DNA from: Roseomonas mucosa ATCC BAA-692 | GTDB lineage: Bacteria; Pseudomonadota; Alphaproteobacteria; Acetobacterales; Acetobacteraceae | NCBI RefSeq assembly: GCF_000622225.1 | Contig: NZ_JHWD01000003.1 | Coordinates: forward strand, 1-64,000 | Direction of reading: 5' to 3' | DNA: 64,000 nucleotides | Shown here: positions 1 to 9,561 of the stretch, piece by piece | Position numbering within the stretch: position 1 is the stretch's first letter | Layout: every line of letters begins with the position of its first letter | Notes under the pieces: model-generated | Told to the model about the DNA's origin: nothing | The model's database searches: none | What the model saw: only the letters and a program-made list of their open reading frames with translations | Translations under genes and position numbers: made by a program

Positions 1-61
1 GCGCCGCCCCGCCAAGGTCCGGGCCTTCTTCCAGGCCCCTTCCGTCCGCTACGCCGCATAG
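1..61 (+). CDS. C-terminal end of a truncated gene, possibly LysR-type regulator
   Basis: An open frame enters from the left edge and stops with TAG at 59-61. The last residues include PAKVRAFF, which resembles the end of the LysR effector domain, where a P-x-R-V-R-x-F motif is common. Only about 19 residues are visible, so the family is a guess. From 62 to 276 I see no convincing gene; short frames there have no recognisable domain. Confidence 0.3.
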   Translation, partial: RRPAKVRAFFQAPSVRYAA

Positions 62-276
62 ACAACATGATACCTTTTTGAGGGCCGGATTAGTAAATCC
101 GGGGTGCGGCGGCGGTGATGACAAGGCCGACGAAGCATCGGATCGCTTCCCAGTGATAGTGGCCACCCGTGCCGATACGCCGACCAATGCGACGGCTATG
201 GCTTGGGTCAACCTGGACGAGCGCCTCCGCTTCCGATCCCAGCAAATCAGCGGAACCGGGGAACCAGAACACCGGG

Positions 277-2037
277 TCAGTTCATGAGCAACGTGGAAAG
301 CTGGCGAGCATAGCCATCCACTCTTTCCCGCAATCGTGCGCCCTCCACAGTGTCCTGGTTGCTTTCCGCCGCGAGGGACCAGGCGCCCAGTTGAAAGGCC
401 AGGTAGCAGGGGCGCAGGAACTCCATCAGGCGCGGCTCCACGCGGCACCCAGCTCGCTGCTGCACTTTTTGGCGGAGTTCTTCCTGTTCGTGGAAGGACA
501 GGCCCAACTCGCATCCGGCTCCGACGATGTCCCAGGCGATGTCCTGACACCCGATGAGATCATGCGCGGTGGCGTGGTCCACCGCGTCTGTCTTGAGCAA
601 CCTCCCTTCCGGCGTCAGAAGCCACTCCCAGGCGTGCAGCCGGTTGTCCGTGTACACGCGGCGGCAACTTACCTCCAGAACGTCCGTCAGCGGCTCCCAG
701 ACAGCCAGGCGTTTCGCGAACTGCTCGCCGAGAGTCTGCGCGGTATTGTGCCGCGCCATGCTGAGGAGCTCCGCGGCCGAAGCCCCCGCCTCCGGCCGCG
801 CCGGCATGGATCGGGCGCGAAAGCCCAGATAGCGCCCGAGCCAGGCCAGCAACGCCGCTTTTCCGGGACTGCCTGCCGTGAGGGGACATGCGTCCTCGAT
901 CCAGCGCTCCACCAGGAAGCCGTGCAGAAGACCCGCAACCGGCGGCGTAAAGCCAGCTTCGTGCAGAGCTCTGGCCTGGGCGAGCCGCTCCTCGCCATGC
1001 TGCCCTAGTCCGGCGAATTTCAACAGCCAGGTGCTGTCGGCCGTGCGAAACAGGAACTTGCGGCGTTCCTGCCATGGATGCACGGCGGGCCAGGTGGCAG
1101 TGTCGGCTTGGTCCAGCGCGCGCCAGGCCCCACCCGAGATGTCCTGCATAGGAGCCACGGCCGGGCCTAGAAGGTCCGCCGCCCAGCCCTCCAGCCGTTG
1201 CGCGGTCCTGGCTGGGTCGAGCAGGAGCGCGTCGAAACTGGCCGGACGACGCGTGACCTCCGCCCAGATTGCCCGGCTCCGTGGGCTGGCATAGGTTCCC
1301 GGCTTCCCCGCATGGCCCGGGAAAAATGTGATCCGGTCCCGCGACACGCCTTGTACCTCAAGGAAGGATGTCACTGCGCCGAAGCTGCTGCCCGACAGCC
1401 CAGGCCCTTCGTCCACCACCGCAAAATTCGTGACGGGTTCGGCCACGAGCGCGTCGGCCAGATTTCTCGCCACCGAAACTTCACGGTGGAAAGGATGTCC
1501 CACCGGCCGAAGCGTCCAGAGCCTGGAGGTTCCGAGTGCCGCGGCCACCATGGCTCCCAGTACGGTCCCGATGCTGCGGATCCCGATCACCTGCGTGGAT
1601 GCATCGCGGGGCATCGCCGCCGCGGCCTGCAGATAGGCCTCGGGATAAAGGGCGTAGTAGGCGAAGCCCTCCATCCGGCGCACCTGGATCTCGTCGGGCA
1701 GGCCAGCCTGCGCCAGGATCGTGAGTGCCGCACACGCCTCTGGCCCGGTCTCCGTGAAGCCGCCGTTCCACGATCGCTCGACGGCACCAGCCAGCCGCAG
1801 CAGCAGTGCCATCGACGCCGCGCTGGAAGGGTCCTCCATATCCAGCCGCCCATTCCGTTTGAAGGCCGCATCGGCAAGCCCCTGTGCCAGTTCCCCGGCC
1901 AGGATCAACGCGCCCACAAGGGCACTGTGGCGACCAAGGCCCGGCGGGAGAGCACGGAGCCGCTCGAGAAGCGCCGAGAGGTGCTCCAGTTCCACCTGCG
2001 GCTCGACACGGCGCACAGCGTCGCCATAGACCAGCAT
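277..2037 (-). CDS. PRTase-like and kinase-like fusion protein of the glycan island
   Basis: This 586-residue protein appears to join two enzyme folds. Around residues 150-220 there is a phosphoribosyltransferase-type core: a hydrophobic strand with a G-I-R-S-I-G-T loop, then VVDEGPGLSGSSF at about 207-219, which resembles a PRPP-binding loop with its acidic pair. The C-terminal half (about 340-545) resembles an aminoglycoside-phosphotransferase or small-molecule kinase fold, with a WLLKFAG strand, a TDNRLHAWEWLL segment and LLKTDAVDH followed by DIAWD. Family knowledge suggests pyrophosphate or phosphate transfer to a small molecule; the substrate is unknown. It is the last gene of the left arm, 32 bases after the SDR gene. 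The start is ATG at 2037. I do not recognise a characterised homologue. Confidence 0.75.
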   Translation of the reverse strand: MLVYGDAVRRVEPQVELEHLSALLERLRALPPGLGRHSALVGALILAGELAQGLADAAFKRNGRLDMEDPSSAASMALLLRLAGAVERSWNGGFTETGPEACAALTILAQAGLPDEIQVRRMEGFAYYALYPEAYLQAAAAMPRDASTQVIGIRSIGTVLGAMVAAALGTSRLWTLRPVGHPFHREVSVARNLADALVAEPVTNFAVVDEGPGLSGSSFGAVTSFLEVQGVSRDRITFFPGHAGKPGTYASPRSRAIWAEVTRRPASFDALLLDPARTAQRLEGWAADLLGPAVAPMQDISGGAWRALDQADTATWPAVHPWQERRKFLFRTADSTWLLKFAGLGQHGEERLAQARALHEAGFTPPVAGLLHGFLVERWIEDACPLTAGSPGKAALLAWLGRYLGFRARSMPARPEAGASAAELLSMARHNTAQTLGEQFAKRLAVWEPLTDVLEVSCRRVYTDNRLHAWEWLLTPEGRLLKTDAVDHATAHDLIGCQDIAWDIVGAGCELGLSFHEQEELRQKVQQRAGCRVEPRLMEFLRPCYLAFQLGAWSLAAESNQDTVEGARLRERVDGYARQLSTLLMN

Positions 2038-2069
2038 TCGTCGTCACGCGCCGTGCCGGGAGGGCGGCC

Positions 2070-3086
2070 TCAGCTGGCGGCTATGCTGTTGAACGGAACG
2101 GAATGTGCGGCGGAATGCCCGGTATTCTCGCTGAACCAGGCAATGGTCGATTTCAGCCCCTCCTCCAGCGGCACCTTCGGCGTCCAGCCAAGCAGTTCGC
2201 GGGCACGTCCGATATCGGGGCGGCGGCGGCGGGGATCGTCCACCGGCAATGGCTGATGCACCACAGGGGAGCGCGTGCCCGTCAGGGCTACAACCCGCGC
2301 CACGAGATCCGAAACCGTCAGCTCCACCGGGTTGCCCAGGTTCACCGCCCCCGGCGGCGGTGCGTCACAGGCCATCAGGCGCAGGAGACCTTCCACCAGA
2401 TCGGCCACGTAGCAGAAGGAGCGTGTCTGCGTGCCGTCGCCGTAGAGCGTGATTTCCTCGCCCGTCAGAGCCTGGCAGATGACATTGGACACCACGCGCC
2501 CGTCATCGGCACGCATACGCGGCCCATAGGTGTTGAAGATCCGTGCCACGCGGACCTCCGCCCGGCGGTGACGGGCGAAATCGAAAGCCAGTGTCTCCGC
2601 TGCGCGCTTGCCTTCGTCGTAGCAGGCGCGTGGCCCCGTCGGATTGACGTTGCCCCAGTAGTCCTCTCGTTGCGGATGGACCTCCGGATCGCCATAGATC
2701 TCGCTGGTCGAGGCCTGCAGGAACCGTGCCCCGGACGCTTCCGCGAGACGCAGCAAGTTGCGCGTGCCCAGGACATTGGTGAGCATCGTGTGCTCGGGGT
2801 CCGCCTGGTAGTGCGGTGGCGAGGCAGCACAGGCCAAATTGAAGACGCGCGTGAACTGGGCACGGCCATGCGTGATGCCGGATGGCAACGGCTCGGAGAT
2901 ATCCGCCTCCACGAAGTCGAAACGGGGGTCACGCTCCAGATGCCGGATATTCTCTCGCCGTCCTGTTCCCAGATTGTCGAGGCAAACAATCCGCGCTCCA
3001 TCCGCTAAGAGCAGGTCGCAGAGATGCGAACCGAGAAAGCCAGCACCGCCAGCGACGAGGACAAGATCGGACCGGCTTTTCCGCAT
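2070..3086 (-). CDS. NAD-dependent SDR, UDP-glucuronate decarboxylase-like
   Basis: A 338-residue extended SDR. The N-terminal GGAGFLGSHL is the NAD-binding Rossmann motif. STSEIYGDP and YDEGK carry the catalytic Ser and the Tyr-x-x-x-Lys pair. The segments RIFNTYGPRM and YGDGTQTRSFCYVADLV are typical of UDP-xylose synthase (UDP-glucuronate decarboxylase) and related epimerases. It probably makes a nucleotide sugar in the cytoplasm for the neighbouring glycosyltransferases. It sits between the first CgeB-like gene and the PRTase-kinase fusion on the same strand. The exact sugar cannot be fixed from sequence alone. Confidence 0.85.
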   Translation of the reverse strand: MRKSRSDLVLVAGGAGFLGSHLCDLLLADGARIVCLDNLGTGRRENIRHLERDPRFDFVEADISEPLPSGITHGRAQFTRVFNLACAASPPHYQADPEHTMLTNVLGTRNLLRLAEASGARFLQASTSEIYGDPEVHPQREDYWGNVNPTGPRACYDEGKRAAETLAFDFARHRRAEVRVARIFNTYGPRMRADDGRVVSNVICQALTGEEITLYGDGTQTRSFCYVADLVEGLLRLMACDAPPPGAVNLGNPVELTVSDLVARVVALTGTRSPVVHQPLPVDDPRRRRPDIGRARELLGWTPKVPLEEGLKSTIAWFSENTGHSAAHSVPFNSIAAS

Positions 3087-3097
3087 GATGTGCCCTC

Positions 3098-4198
3098 TCA
3101 GGAGTGGTGAATGGACAAAGCAGGTAACGCGGCAGCACGCCGGGCAATTGCAGTGCGCAGGTGCATTTCTAGCTCCCCCGCACGATGCGCAGCCGTATGT
3201 GCGCCGAGGACGCGCCGTCGCAGCGCCATCGCCATATCGCTGCGCCGTGCCTCGGACATCTGCTGCAATGCTTCCAGAACGGCGCCCGGCCCGTCAGCGA
3301 GGATGATCTCCTGCCCTGGCACGAACAGGTCGCCGAGGCCGTCCCAGATGTCGGAAATGATCGGGACCCCGCAAGCCCCGGCCTCGAAAAGGCGGACGCT
3401 GGGGCTGTGACCGGCCTGCACCATGTCGGCCCGGGTGACGTTCAGGGTGAAGCGGCTCCGGGCATAGAAGGCAGGGTGGTCGGCGGGAGGGACGTGGTCG
3501 ATCCGCTCAACATTGGCCGGCCAGTCAATGGACGAGGGGTATTGTGGCCCGGCCACGACGAAATGCAGGTCGGGCGCTTGCCGGGCGGGTTCCAGCAACA
3601 GGCACTCCAGCACCGGCTGGCGGTCCAGGCTGTAGGTGCCCAGGTAGCTGAGATCCCAGCGCGGCGGCAGGTCCTGCGGCGCATAAGCCGCAGGATCGGC
3701 GGAGCAGGCGAGTTGCCTCGCGGCGGGCGAGCCGTAGCGATGCTCCAGCAGGCCCAGGGTAGGACCGCCCGTGAAGCTCAGATACAGGTCGAATCCCGGG
3801 ATCAGCGCCGGCGAGAGATATTCCTCGTCACCACGCTCCAGCTTCGCCAGCGTCACCGGCGTATCGATGTCGTAGAAAGCCGTGACGCCCCGCGCCACGG
3901 ACTGCACCATGCGGCCGACCGCCACGCCCTCGGGCACGTAGGAGCCTAGGATGACCGCATCTGCCGTGGCCATCATGTCCTGCCAGCCGCGCAGTTCATC
4001 GAGATCCCGATACAGCGCCAGCCGGCAGAACTCCGGCTCCGCGAGGTCACGGTGCGGCGCGTACCAGGGTACGTCCCGTTCCAGGAACAGGACCTCGTGG
4101 CCACGCCCAGCGAAAGCCCGCAACAGCGCGCGGTAGGTCGTGGCATGGCCGTTGCCCCAGGACGAGGAAAGGCTCAGACCCAGCACGACGACGCGCAT
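3098..4198 (-). CDS. CgeB-like glycosyltransferase
   Basis: About 366 residues, similar in plan to the spore-maturation protein CgeB family of GT-B glycosyltransferases. It has a short N-terminal Rossmann half beginning MRVVVLGLSLSSSWGNGHA and a C-terminal half with the SVRLFEAGACGVPIISD motif, where the donor nucleotide is usually bound. ATG at 4198 is preferred because the methionine directly precedes the first beta strand; an in-frame start at 4225 would overlap the preceding gene. It is one of three CgeB-like genes in the island. The acceptor is unknown; a glycan or small-molecule glycoside is inferred from context. Confidence 0.8.
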   Translation of the reverse strand: MRVVVLGLSLSSSWGNGHATTYRALLRAFAGRGHEVLFLERDVPWYAPHRDLAEPEFCRLALYRDLDELRGWQDMMATADAVILGSYVPEGVAVGRMVQSVARGVTAFYDIDTPVTLAKLERGDEEYLSPALIPGFDLYLSFTGGPTLGLLEHRYGSPAARQLACSADPAAYAPQDLPPRWDLSYLGTYSLDRQPVLECLLLEPARQAPDLHFVVAGPQYPSSIDWPANVERIDHVPPADHPAFYARSRFTLNVTRADMVQAGHSPSVRLFEAGACGVPIISDIWDGLGDLFVPGQEIILADGPGAVLEALQQMSEARRSDMAMALRRRVLGAHTAAHRAGELEMHLRTAIARRAAALPALSIHHS

Positions 4199-4203
4199 GG
4201 GGC

Positions 4204-5319
4204 TCACGCCAGCACGCCGCGGCATGACGCGACGCCACGTTCCCTCTGGTGCTCCTGCGCTTGCCGCAGCAACCGGTCCACCTCCGCTCCACGGCGCGTG
4301 TAGGTGTGCCCTTCCAGGATACGGGCCCGTGCCGCCTCTCCGATCGCACGCGCCCGCTCCGGCGTCAGCGTCTGGAGATGTTGCGCCACCTCGGCACCGT
4401 CGCGCGCCACCAGGACCTCATCTCCCTCCTTGAGGAAGAGGTCGAGGCCGGTCCAGGCATCGGTGATCAGGCAGGCCCCTGCCCCCGTGGCCTCGAAGAC
4501 CCGTGTGGCAGGCGAGTAGCCGGTGGATGCCATGCTGTCGCGCGCTATGTTCAGCACGGCCAGCGGCGAGGTGTTGAAGGCGTTGTGGTCGCGTGTATAA
4601 ACATGGCCGATATGGCGGACATTGCCCGGCATCAGCTTGCTGTCCCAGCCATTGCCGCCGATCAGGAATCGCCGTTCCGGCAGGCGCGCCGCCGCATCAA
4701 GAAAGAACCGCTCCACCCGCGCCTCGCGATCAGGCAAGCGGTTGCCGAGAAACGAGAGATCTGCCGCAAAGCGTGGATCGACCGGCACAGGGTGATGGGT
4801 TTCCGGGTCCAGCGCATTGTAGACTGGAATGCAGCGGCGTGCGCCGAGGCTTTCGTAAGCCTCGACCACCGGCGGGCCGCCGCCATAGGTCAGCACGAAG
4901 TCGAGGGACGGCAGCACCCGGCGCAGCGCATGTCCGGGTTCGTCACGGATCTCGGCCAACGTCGCCGGCGCATCCACGTCCCAGAAGATGCGGATCGCCT
5001 CGGGCCGGGCGGCGGCCATGACACCCTCCAGCAACGCATCGTCGAAGACACCGACACCGCTGGCCTTGACGACCACATCCGCGCGAGCCGCTTCCGCCAC
5101 CACTGCACGCATGGCCTCGACGGTGGCGGGATAGACGCGCACGGCTGCCCAGTCCGGCGGTTCGATGTCACGATGCTTCTGCCGGTCGAAGGCATCGGGC
5201 TCGTAGAAGATGATCTCATAGCCCCGTGTGGCGAGATCGCGTAGCAGGCCCCGATAATAGGTGGCGGCACCATTCCAGTAGGAGGAGAGCAGGCTCGATC
5301 CGTAGAAGGCGATCCTCAT
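4204..5319 (-). CDS. CgeB-like glycosyltransferase, second copy
   Basis: A 371-residue GT-B protein of the CgeB type. The N-terminus [19 protein letters not shown] closely parallels the neighbouring copy. TRVFEATGAGACLITD in the C-terminal half is the expected donor-binding segment, and the C-terminal helices resemble the glycosyltransferase group 1 tail. Its ATG overlaps the stop of the upstream phosphatase gene by 4 bases, which suggests translational coupling. The pair probably adds successive sugars to one acceptor; this is inferred from adjacency. Confidence 0.8.
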   Translation of the reverse strand: MRIAFYGSSLLSSYWNGAATYYRGLLRDLATRGYEIIFYEPDAFDRQKHRDIEPPDWAAVRVYPATVEAMRAVVAEAARADVVVKASGVGVFDDALLEGVMAAARPEAIRIFWDVDAPATLAEIRDEPGHALRRVLPSLDFVLTYGGGPPVVEAYESLGARRCIPVYNALDPETHHPVPVDPRFAADLSFLGNRLPDREARVERFFLDAAARLPERRFLIGGNGWDSKLMPGNVRHIGHVYTRDHNAFNTSPLAVLNIARDSMASTGYSPATRVFEATGAGACLITDAWTGLDLFLKEGDEVLVARDGAEVAQHLQTLTPERARAIGEAARARILEGHTYTRRGAEVDRLLRQAQEHQRERGVASCRGVLA

Positions 5320-5945
5320 GCGGCGCTGTTCTCCCCAGTACGGTGGTTCAGGTTCAGGAGCTTTCCTCCCCCCGCCGCACCTCCTGGCCAGAGCACGAGC
5401 GTGCTGCAGGAAGCCGGCGCGATCTCGAAACGCATGTGCTGATCCAGCGGCAGACCCAGGAAAGCCGCCAACACGGCCTTGATGACGTCGGCATGGCTGA
5501 CAAGGGCGATCCGTGCTCCGGGATGGTTATCGCGCAGCCGAACCAACTCCGCGACCGCGCGGGCCTGTACCTGCATCATGCTCTCACCGCCGGGAATGCG
5601 CGCGGTGGCACGGGCCTCGTTCCATTCGGTCCAGCGCGGATCGGCTTCGAGGTCTCCGAAGCTCCGGCCGGTCCAGGCGCCGCAGTCGATCTCCATCAGC
5701 GCCTCGCTGATCTCCATGCCAATCCCAAGGCGCCGCGCGATGGCTTCTCCTGTCTGCCGGGCGCGCTCAAGCGGGCTGGCATAAAGCATGTCGGCCCCTT
5801 CTTGCGCCATCCAGCGGGCCAATGCCTCGGCCTGCGATCGTCCAGCCTCACCCAGCACCACGCCCGGCATGCGGCCGCAGAGCGTGTCGCCAACACGGTC
5901 ATGTGCGGCATGGCGGATCAGGAAAACCGTGGTGGCACGCGTCAT
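5316..5945 (-). CDS. Histidine phosphatase family protein
   Basis: A 209-residue histidine-phosphatase (phosphoglycerate-mutase-like) protein. FLIRHAAHD carries the catalytic His and its Arg; the third motif residue is Ala, a common variant of [14 protein letters not shown] gives a second phosphate-binding Arg, a Glu sits near residue 80, and [10 protein letters not shown] supplies the second catalytic His. It lies between the inositol-phosphate synthase and a CgeB-like gene, overlapping both by 4 bases. A plausible role is dephosphorylating inositol phosphate or a sugar phosphate made in this island. It is not an IMPase-fold enzyme. Confidence 0.85.
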   Translation of the reverse strand: MTRATTVFLIRHAAHDRVGDTLCGRMPGVVLGEAGRSQAEALARWMAQEGADMLYASPLERARQTGEAIARRLGIGMEISEALMEIDCGAWTGRSFGDLEADPRWTEWNEARATARIPGGESMMQVQARAVAELVRLRDNHPGARIALVSHADVIKAVLAAFLGLPLDQHMRFEIAPASCSTLVLWPGGAAGGGKLLNLNHRTGENSAA

Positions 5946-7027
5946 GCCCCGTTGAGACCTGCGATGAAACGCAGCGTCCGCTCGCGCGCCTCGCCATCAT
6001 GGAACTGCTGTGGCGGTGACTTCATGAAATAGCTGGAAGGCCCCACCAACGCACCGCCCAGACCGCGGTCGAGCGCGAGCTTCGCGCAGCGTACGGCATC
6101 AATGACGATACCAGCCGAATTCGGCGAGTCCCAAACTTCCAGCTTCAGCTCGACGTTCAGCGGCATGCCGCCGAAGCCGGTGCCCTCCAATCGGATATGC
6201 GCCCATTTCCGGTCCGTCAGCCAGGGCACATGATCGCTTGGCCCGATATGCACATTCTCAGCCGCTAGCGGTACGTCGAGCTCGCTGGTGACGGCGCGCG
6301 TTTTCGAGAGCTTCTTGGATTCGAGCCGCTCGCGCTCCAGCATGTTCAGGAAGTCGGCGTTGCCTCCGAAATTGAGCTGGTAGGTACGGTCCAGCTGCAC
6401 GCCTCTTTCACGGAACAGGTTGGCCAGCACGCGGTGCAGAATCGTGGCACCCACCTGGCTCTTGATGTCATCGCCGATGATGGGCAGGCCACGTGCCTGG
6501 AATCGCTTCTGCCATTCCGGGTCCGAGGCGATGAAGACGGGGATACAGTTCACGAAGGCGCAGCCCGCCTCCAGGGCACGTTCCGCATACCACTCCGTGG
6601 CACGCTGGGAACCGACGGGCAGGTAGGACACCACCACATCCGTCCCGGTCTCCCGCAGGATCCCCGCGACATCCTCGACCGGTTCCGCGCTCTCCTCGAT
6701 CTCTCCGACCAGATAGCGGCCAATTCCATCCAGCGTCTCGCCACGCCTCACCTTGACGCCGGTGGGTTCAACCTCGGCGAAGCGGCTCGTGTTGTTGGGC
6801 GGCGCGAGGATCGCCTCGGCCACGTCACGCCCCACCTTGGCCGCATTGACGTCAAAAGCCGCCGAAACCACGACATCGCTCACATGATATCCACCGAGTT
6901 CGACATTCATCAGGCCCGGAACAGGCGTGTTCGCGGAGGCGTCGCGATAGAAGCTCAGTCCTTGGACGAAAGAGGAGGCGCAGTTCCCAACGCCGACGAT
7001 GGCGACGCGCAATGTCCGTTTCGTCAC
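5942..7027 (-). CDS. ino1: Myo-inositol-1-phosphate synthase
   Basis: A 361-residue short-form inositol-3-phosphate synthase, which converts glucose 6-phosphate to 1D-myo-inositol 3-phosphate with bound NAD. Diagnostic segments are GVGNCASS near residue 12 (NAD binding), [31 protein letters not shown] and FMKSPP near the C-terminus. The length matches the actinobacterial and archaeal form rather than the eukaryotic one of over 500 residues. The start is GTG at 7027. It is the first gene of the left arm, so inositol phosphate supply is probably the entry step of that operon. The gene is uncommon in Gram-negative bacteria, which raises the possibility of transfer. Confidence 0.92.
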   Translation of the reverse strand: MTKRTLRVAIVGVGNCASSFVQGLSFYRDASANTPVPGLMNVELGGYHVSDVVVSAAFDVNAAKVGRDVAEAILAPPNNTSRFAEVEPTGVKVRRGETLDGIGRYLVGEIEESAEPVEDVAGILRETGTDVVVSYLPVGSQRATEWYAERALEAGCAFVNCIPVFIASDPEWQKRFQARGLPIIGDDIKSQVGATILHRVLANLFRERGVQLDRTYQLNFGGNADFLNMLERERLESKKLSKTRAVTSELDVPLAAENVHIGPSDHVPWLTDRKWAHIRLEGTGFGGMPLNVELKLEVWDSPNSAGIVIDAVRCAKLALDRGLGGALVGPSSYFMKSPPQQFHDGEARERTLRFIAGLNGA

Positions 7028-7284
7028 GCGGGTAAGACCACGTCAGACGTCTTCCGGTTCATGGGCTTCTCCTGACCGTCCTGCATATCTCGGCCTAGCT
7101 GGCGGCAGGAACATAGCTATCGAGTCTATGATGGATCAATCCACGACCTTACCGGAGATTGCCCGGAAGGCAGAAGCGCAACGAAATGTGAAGCTGGTCC
7201 GCCCTATGACTGAAAGAACGACGTGCCAGACTGTGGCGACAGTTACTCCACGCCCCACCCAATGGTAGTGGTGCGGGGCAACGC
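7028..7284. promoter_or_regulatory. Divergent intergenic region of the glycan island
   Basis: These 257 bases separate the left-going ino1 operon from the right-going SDR operon and must hold both promoters. The GC content is lower than in the flanking genes. I see a small dyad TGGATCAATCCA near 7133-7144 that could be an operator. I cannot assign clear -35 and -10 boxes. Confidence 0.45.
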
Positions 7285-8418
7285 ATGATCGGAGATGGCG
7301 CTTTGGCAGAAACGGTCCTGATCACCGGCGGTGCAGGCTTTATCGGACGCTACGTCTCGCGGGAACTCCTCGGCAGGGGCTATCATGTCCGCGTCCTGGA
7401 CAGCTTCATCGAGCAGGTGCATGGCGACCGCGGTGCAGACGGCCTGGATTCGGATGCGGAGATTCTCGTCGGCGACGTGCGTGATCCCGATGCCGTGCGG
7501 AATGCCATCAAGGGCGTGGACCGGATCGTGCACCTCGCGGCCGAGGTAGGCGTCGGGCAGAGCATGTACGCGGTGGATCGCTATGTGTCCGTGAACGATC
7601 AGGGCACCGCCGTGCTGTTCCAGCAGCTGATCGAGAATCCGGTGCGCCGCGTCGTCGTTGCATCCTCTATGAGCATCTATGGCGAAGGCCTGTACCGCGA
7701 TGCGGAAGGTGGGCTCGTAGAGGATGCCGTGCGGCAGTCCAGAACCGGGGTGGACGCGCCATGGGACCCGCTCGACGCGCGGGGTCGTCCGCTGGTGCCA
7801 GTTCCCACGCCGGAATGGAAGCGTCCGAGCCTCGCCTCGGTCTATGCCATCACCAAGTTCGTGCAGGAGCGCCTTACCCTCACCCTTTCCCCGGCCTATG
7901 GGATGGAGGGCGTGGCACTGCGCCTCTGGAATGTCTATGGCGCCGGCCAGGCCCTTTCCAACCCCTATACGGGCGTGCTGGCAATTTTCGCCTCGCGGTT
8001 GCAGAACAGGCAGCCCCCGGTGATCTTCGAGGATGGGCAGCAGCGGCGCGACTTCGTGCATGTGGAGGATGTGGCGCGCGCCTTCGTGCTCGCGCTGGAA
8101 CATCCGCGTGCCCCTGGCGAGGTTTTCAACATCGCCAGCGGCACGGACCGCACGGTGCAGGAGGTTGCGGCTGACTTGGCCGAAGCCATGGGCCGCCGGG
8201 AGGTGGCTCCGGAGATCACCGGCAAAACCCGCGCTGGCGATATCCGCCACAACATTCCCGACATCGCCCGGGCGCGGGAAGTGCTGGGCTACGAGGCACA
8301 GCACAAGGACTTCACGGCCGATCTGGCGGAACTGGCCGAATGGGTCGCGCGGCAGCAAGCGCAGGATCGCGTCAGCCAGGCACGCAACGAACTGGAGATG
8401 CGGGGACTGGTCGCGTGA
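7285..8418 (+). CDS. NAD-dependent epimerase/dehydratase (nucleotide-sugar SDR)
   Basis: A 377-residue extended SDR. GGAGFIGRYVS is the NAD motif, SSMSIYGEG provides the catalytic Ser and YAITK the Tyr/Lys pair. RLWNVYGAGQALSNPYTGV is typical of UDP-glucose 4-epimerase-like and dTDP-sugar SDRs. An insert at about residues 140-170 before the catalytic Tyr is longer than in GalE. It opens the right arm and overlaps the next SDR gene by 4 bases. It probably epimerises or dehydrates a nucleotide sugar; the substrate is not determinable. Confidence 0.85.
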   Translation: MIGDGALAETVLITGGAGFIGRYVSRELLGRGYHVRVLDSFIEQVHGDRGADGLDSDAEILVGDVRDPDAVRNAIKGVDRIVHLAAEVGVGQSMYAVDRYVSVNDQGTAVLFQQLIENPVRRVVVASSMSIYGEGLYRDAEGGLVEDAVRQSRTGVDAPWDPLDARGRPLVPVPTPEWKRPSLASVYAITKFVQERLTLTLSPAYGMEGVALRLWNVYGAGQALSNPYTGVLAIFASRLQNRQPPVIFEDGQQRRDFVHVEDVARAFVLALEHPRAPGEVFNIASGTDRTVQEVAADLAEAMGRREVAPEITGKTRAGDIRHNIPDIARAREVLGYEAQHKDFTADLAELAEWVARQQAQDRVSQARNELEMRGLVA

Positions 8419-9512
8419 CTGGCCCGGACACTTCCCTGGCCGCGCCCGGCCTCGCCCTGCGTGAGCCTGTGCTGGTGACCGGCGGGGCAGGCTTCATCGG
8501 CTCCAACCTCGCTGACAGGCTCGCAACCGAGGGGCATGACATACTGATCTACGATGCCCTCTCGCGTCCCGGAGTGGAACGCAACCTGGAGTGGCTTAAG
8601 CGGCGCCACCCGTCGCGCATCTCCGTCGCCATCGCCGACGTGCGGGACGCGGGCAGCCTCTCCGCCGCCGCCGGACAGGCGAGCTCGGTCTTCCACTTCG
8701 CCGCGCAGGTCGCCGTCACCACAAGCCTGCAGGACCCATACAGCGACTTCGCCATCAATCTCCAGGGCACCTTCTCTCTGCTGGAGGCACTGCGTCAGCG
8801 CCGTGGTGTTCCCCTGCTCTTCGCGAGCACCAACAAGGTCTATGGCGACCTCGGCGATGTCGCTCTGGATCTCAGGGATGACGCCTACACGCCGAGCCTT
8901 GCCGCTCTCCGCGAGACCGGGATCGGAGAGGATCGCCCGCTGGACTTCCACACGCCCTATGGCTGCTCCAAGGGTGCGGCAGACCAGTACGTGTTGGACT
9001 ATGCGCGCTCCTTCGGCGTGCCCGCGGCAGTGCTGCGGATGAGCTGCATCTATGGACAGCGGCAGATGGGGACGGAGGACCAGGGCTGGGTCGCGCATTT
9101 CCTGATCCGTGCTCTGCGCGATCAACCGATCAGTATCTATGGCGACGGCTGCCAGGTGCGCGACGTGATGGACGTGTCGGATGCAGTGGCAGCCTACCTT
9201 GCCGCCTGGCAGCGGATCGGCGCGGTGAGCGGCCGCGCCTTCAATCTCGGGGGCGGTCCGGCGAATGCGATCAGCCTGCGCCAGCTGCTTGGCCACATCG
9301 CCACCCTGACCGGCCGTCCGGTTCAGGTCGCCTATGCGGACTGGCGTGCCGGAGACCAGCGCTACTATGTCTCGGACATGCGCCGCGCGGCGCGCGAGCT
9401 TGGCCTGAATGCTCCCCGTCCGTGGCGCGAGGGCATCGCGGCGTTGGCGGAGTGGCTGCAGCGGGCGCAAGACGAGCGTCTGACCGACGTCGCGGAACCC
9501 GCCCTCTCATGA
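8415..9512 (+). CDS. CDP-paratose 2-epimerase-like SDR
   Basis: A 365-residue extended SDR starting with GTG at 8415 in a 4-base overlap with the preceding stop. The NAD motif is GGAGFIGSNLAD. The segments ASTNKVYGDL, HTPYGCSKGAADQYV and SCIYGQRQMGTEDQGWVAHF strongly resemble CDP-paratose 2-epimerase (CDP-tyvelose epimerase) and close relatives. In the family it interconverts C2 epimers of a nucleotide-activated sugar. Genes for making CDP-dideoxyhexoses are absent from the window, so the real substrate may be another nucleotide sugar. Confidence 0.82.
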   Translation: MTGPDTSLAAPGLALREPVLVTGGAGFIGSNLADRLATEGHDILIYDALSRPGVERNLEWLKRRHPSRISVAIADVRDAGSLSAAAGQASSVFHFAAQVAVTTSLQDPYSDFAINLQGTFSLLEALRQRRGVPLLFASTNKVYGDLGDVALDLRDDAYTPSLAALRETGIGEDRPLDFHTPYGCSKGAADQYVLDYARSFGVPAAVLRMSCIYGQRQMGTEDQGWVAHFLIRALRDQPISIYGDGCQVRDVMDVSDAVAAYLAAWQRIGAVSGRAFNLGGGPANAISLRQLLGHIATLTGRPVQVAYADWRAGDQRYYVSDMRRAARELGLNAPRPWREGIAALAEWLQRAQDERLTDVAEPALS

Positions 9513-9561
9513 GTCACCGCCTTCCATCGCTTTTCCCGATCGCTCCCCTCCGGACCAGCGC

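Noticed and set aside
90-272. A possible transposase tail on the minus strand near the left edge
   Set aside because: The frame has an Arg-rich segment but no recognisable DDE or IS-end motif, and no terminal repeat is visible.
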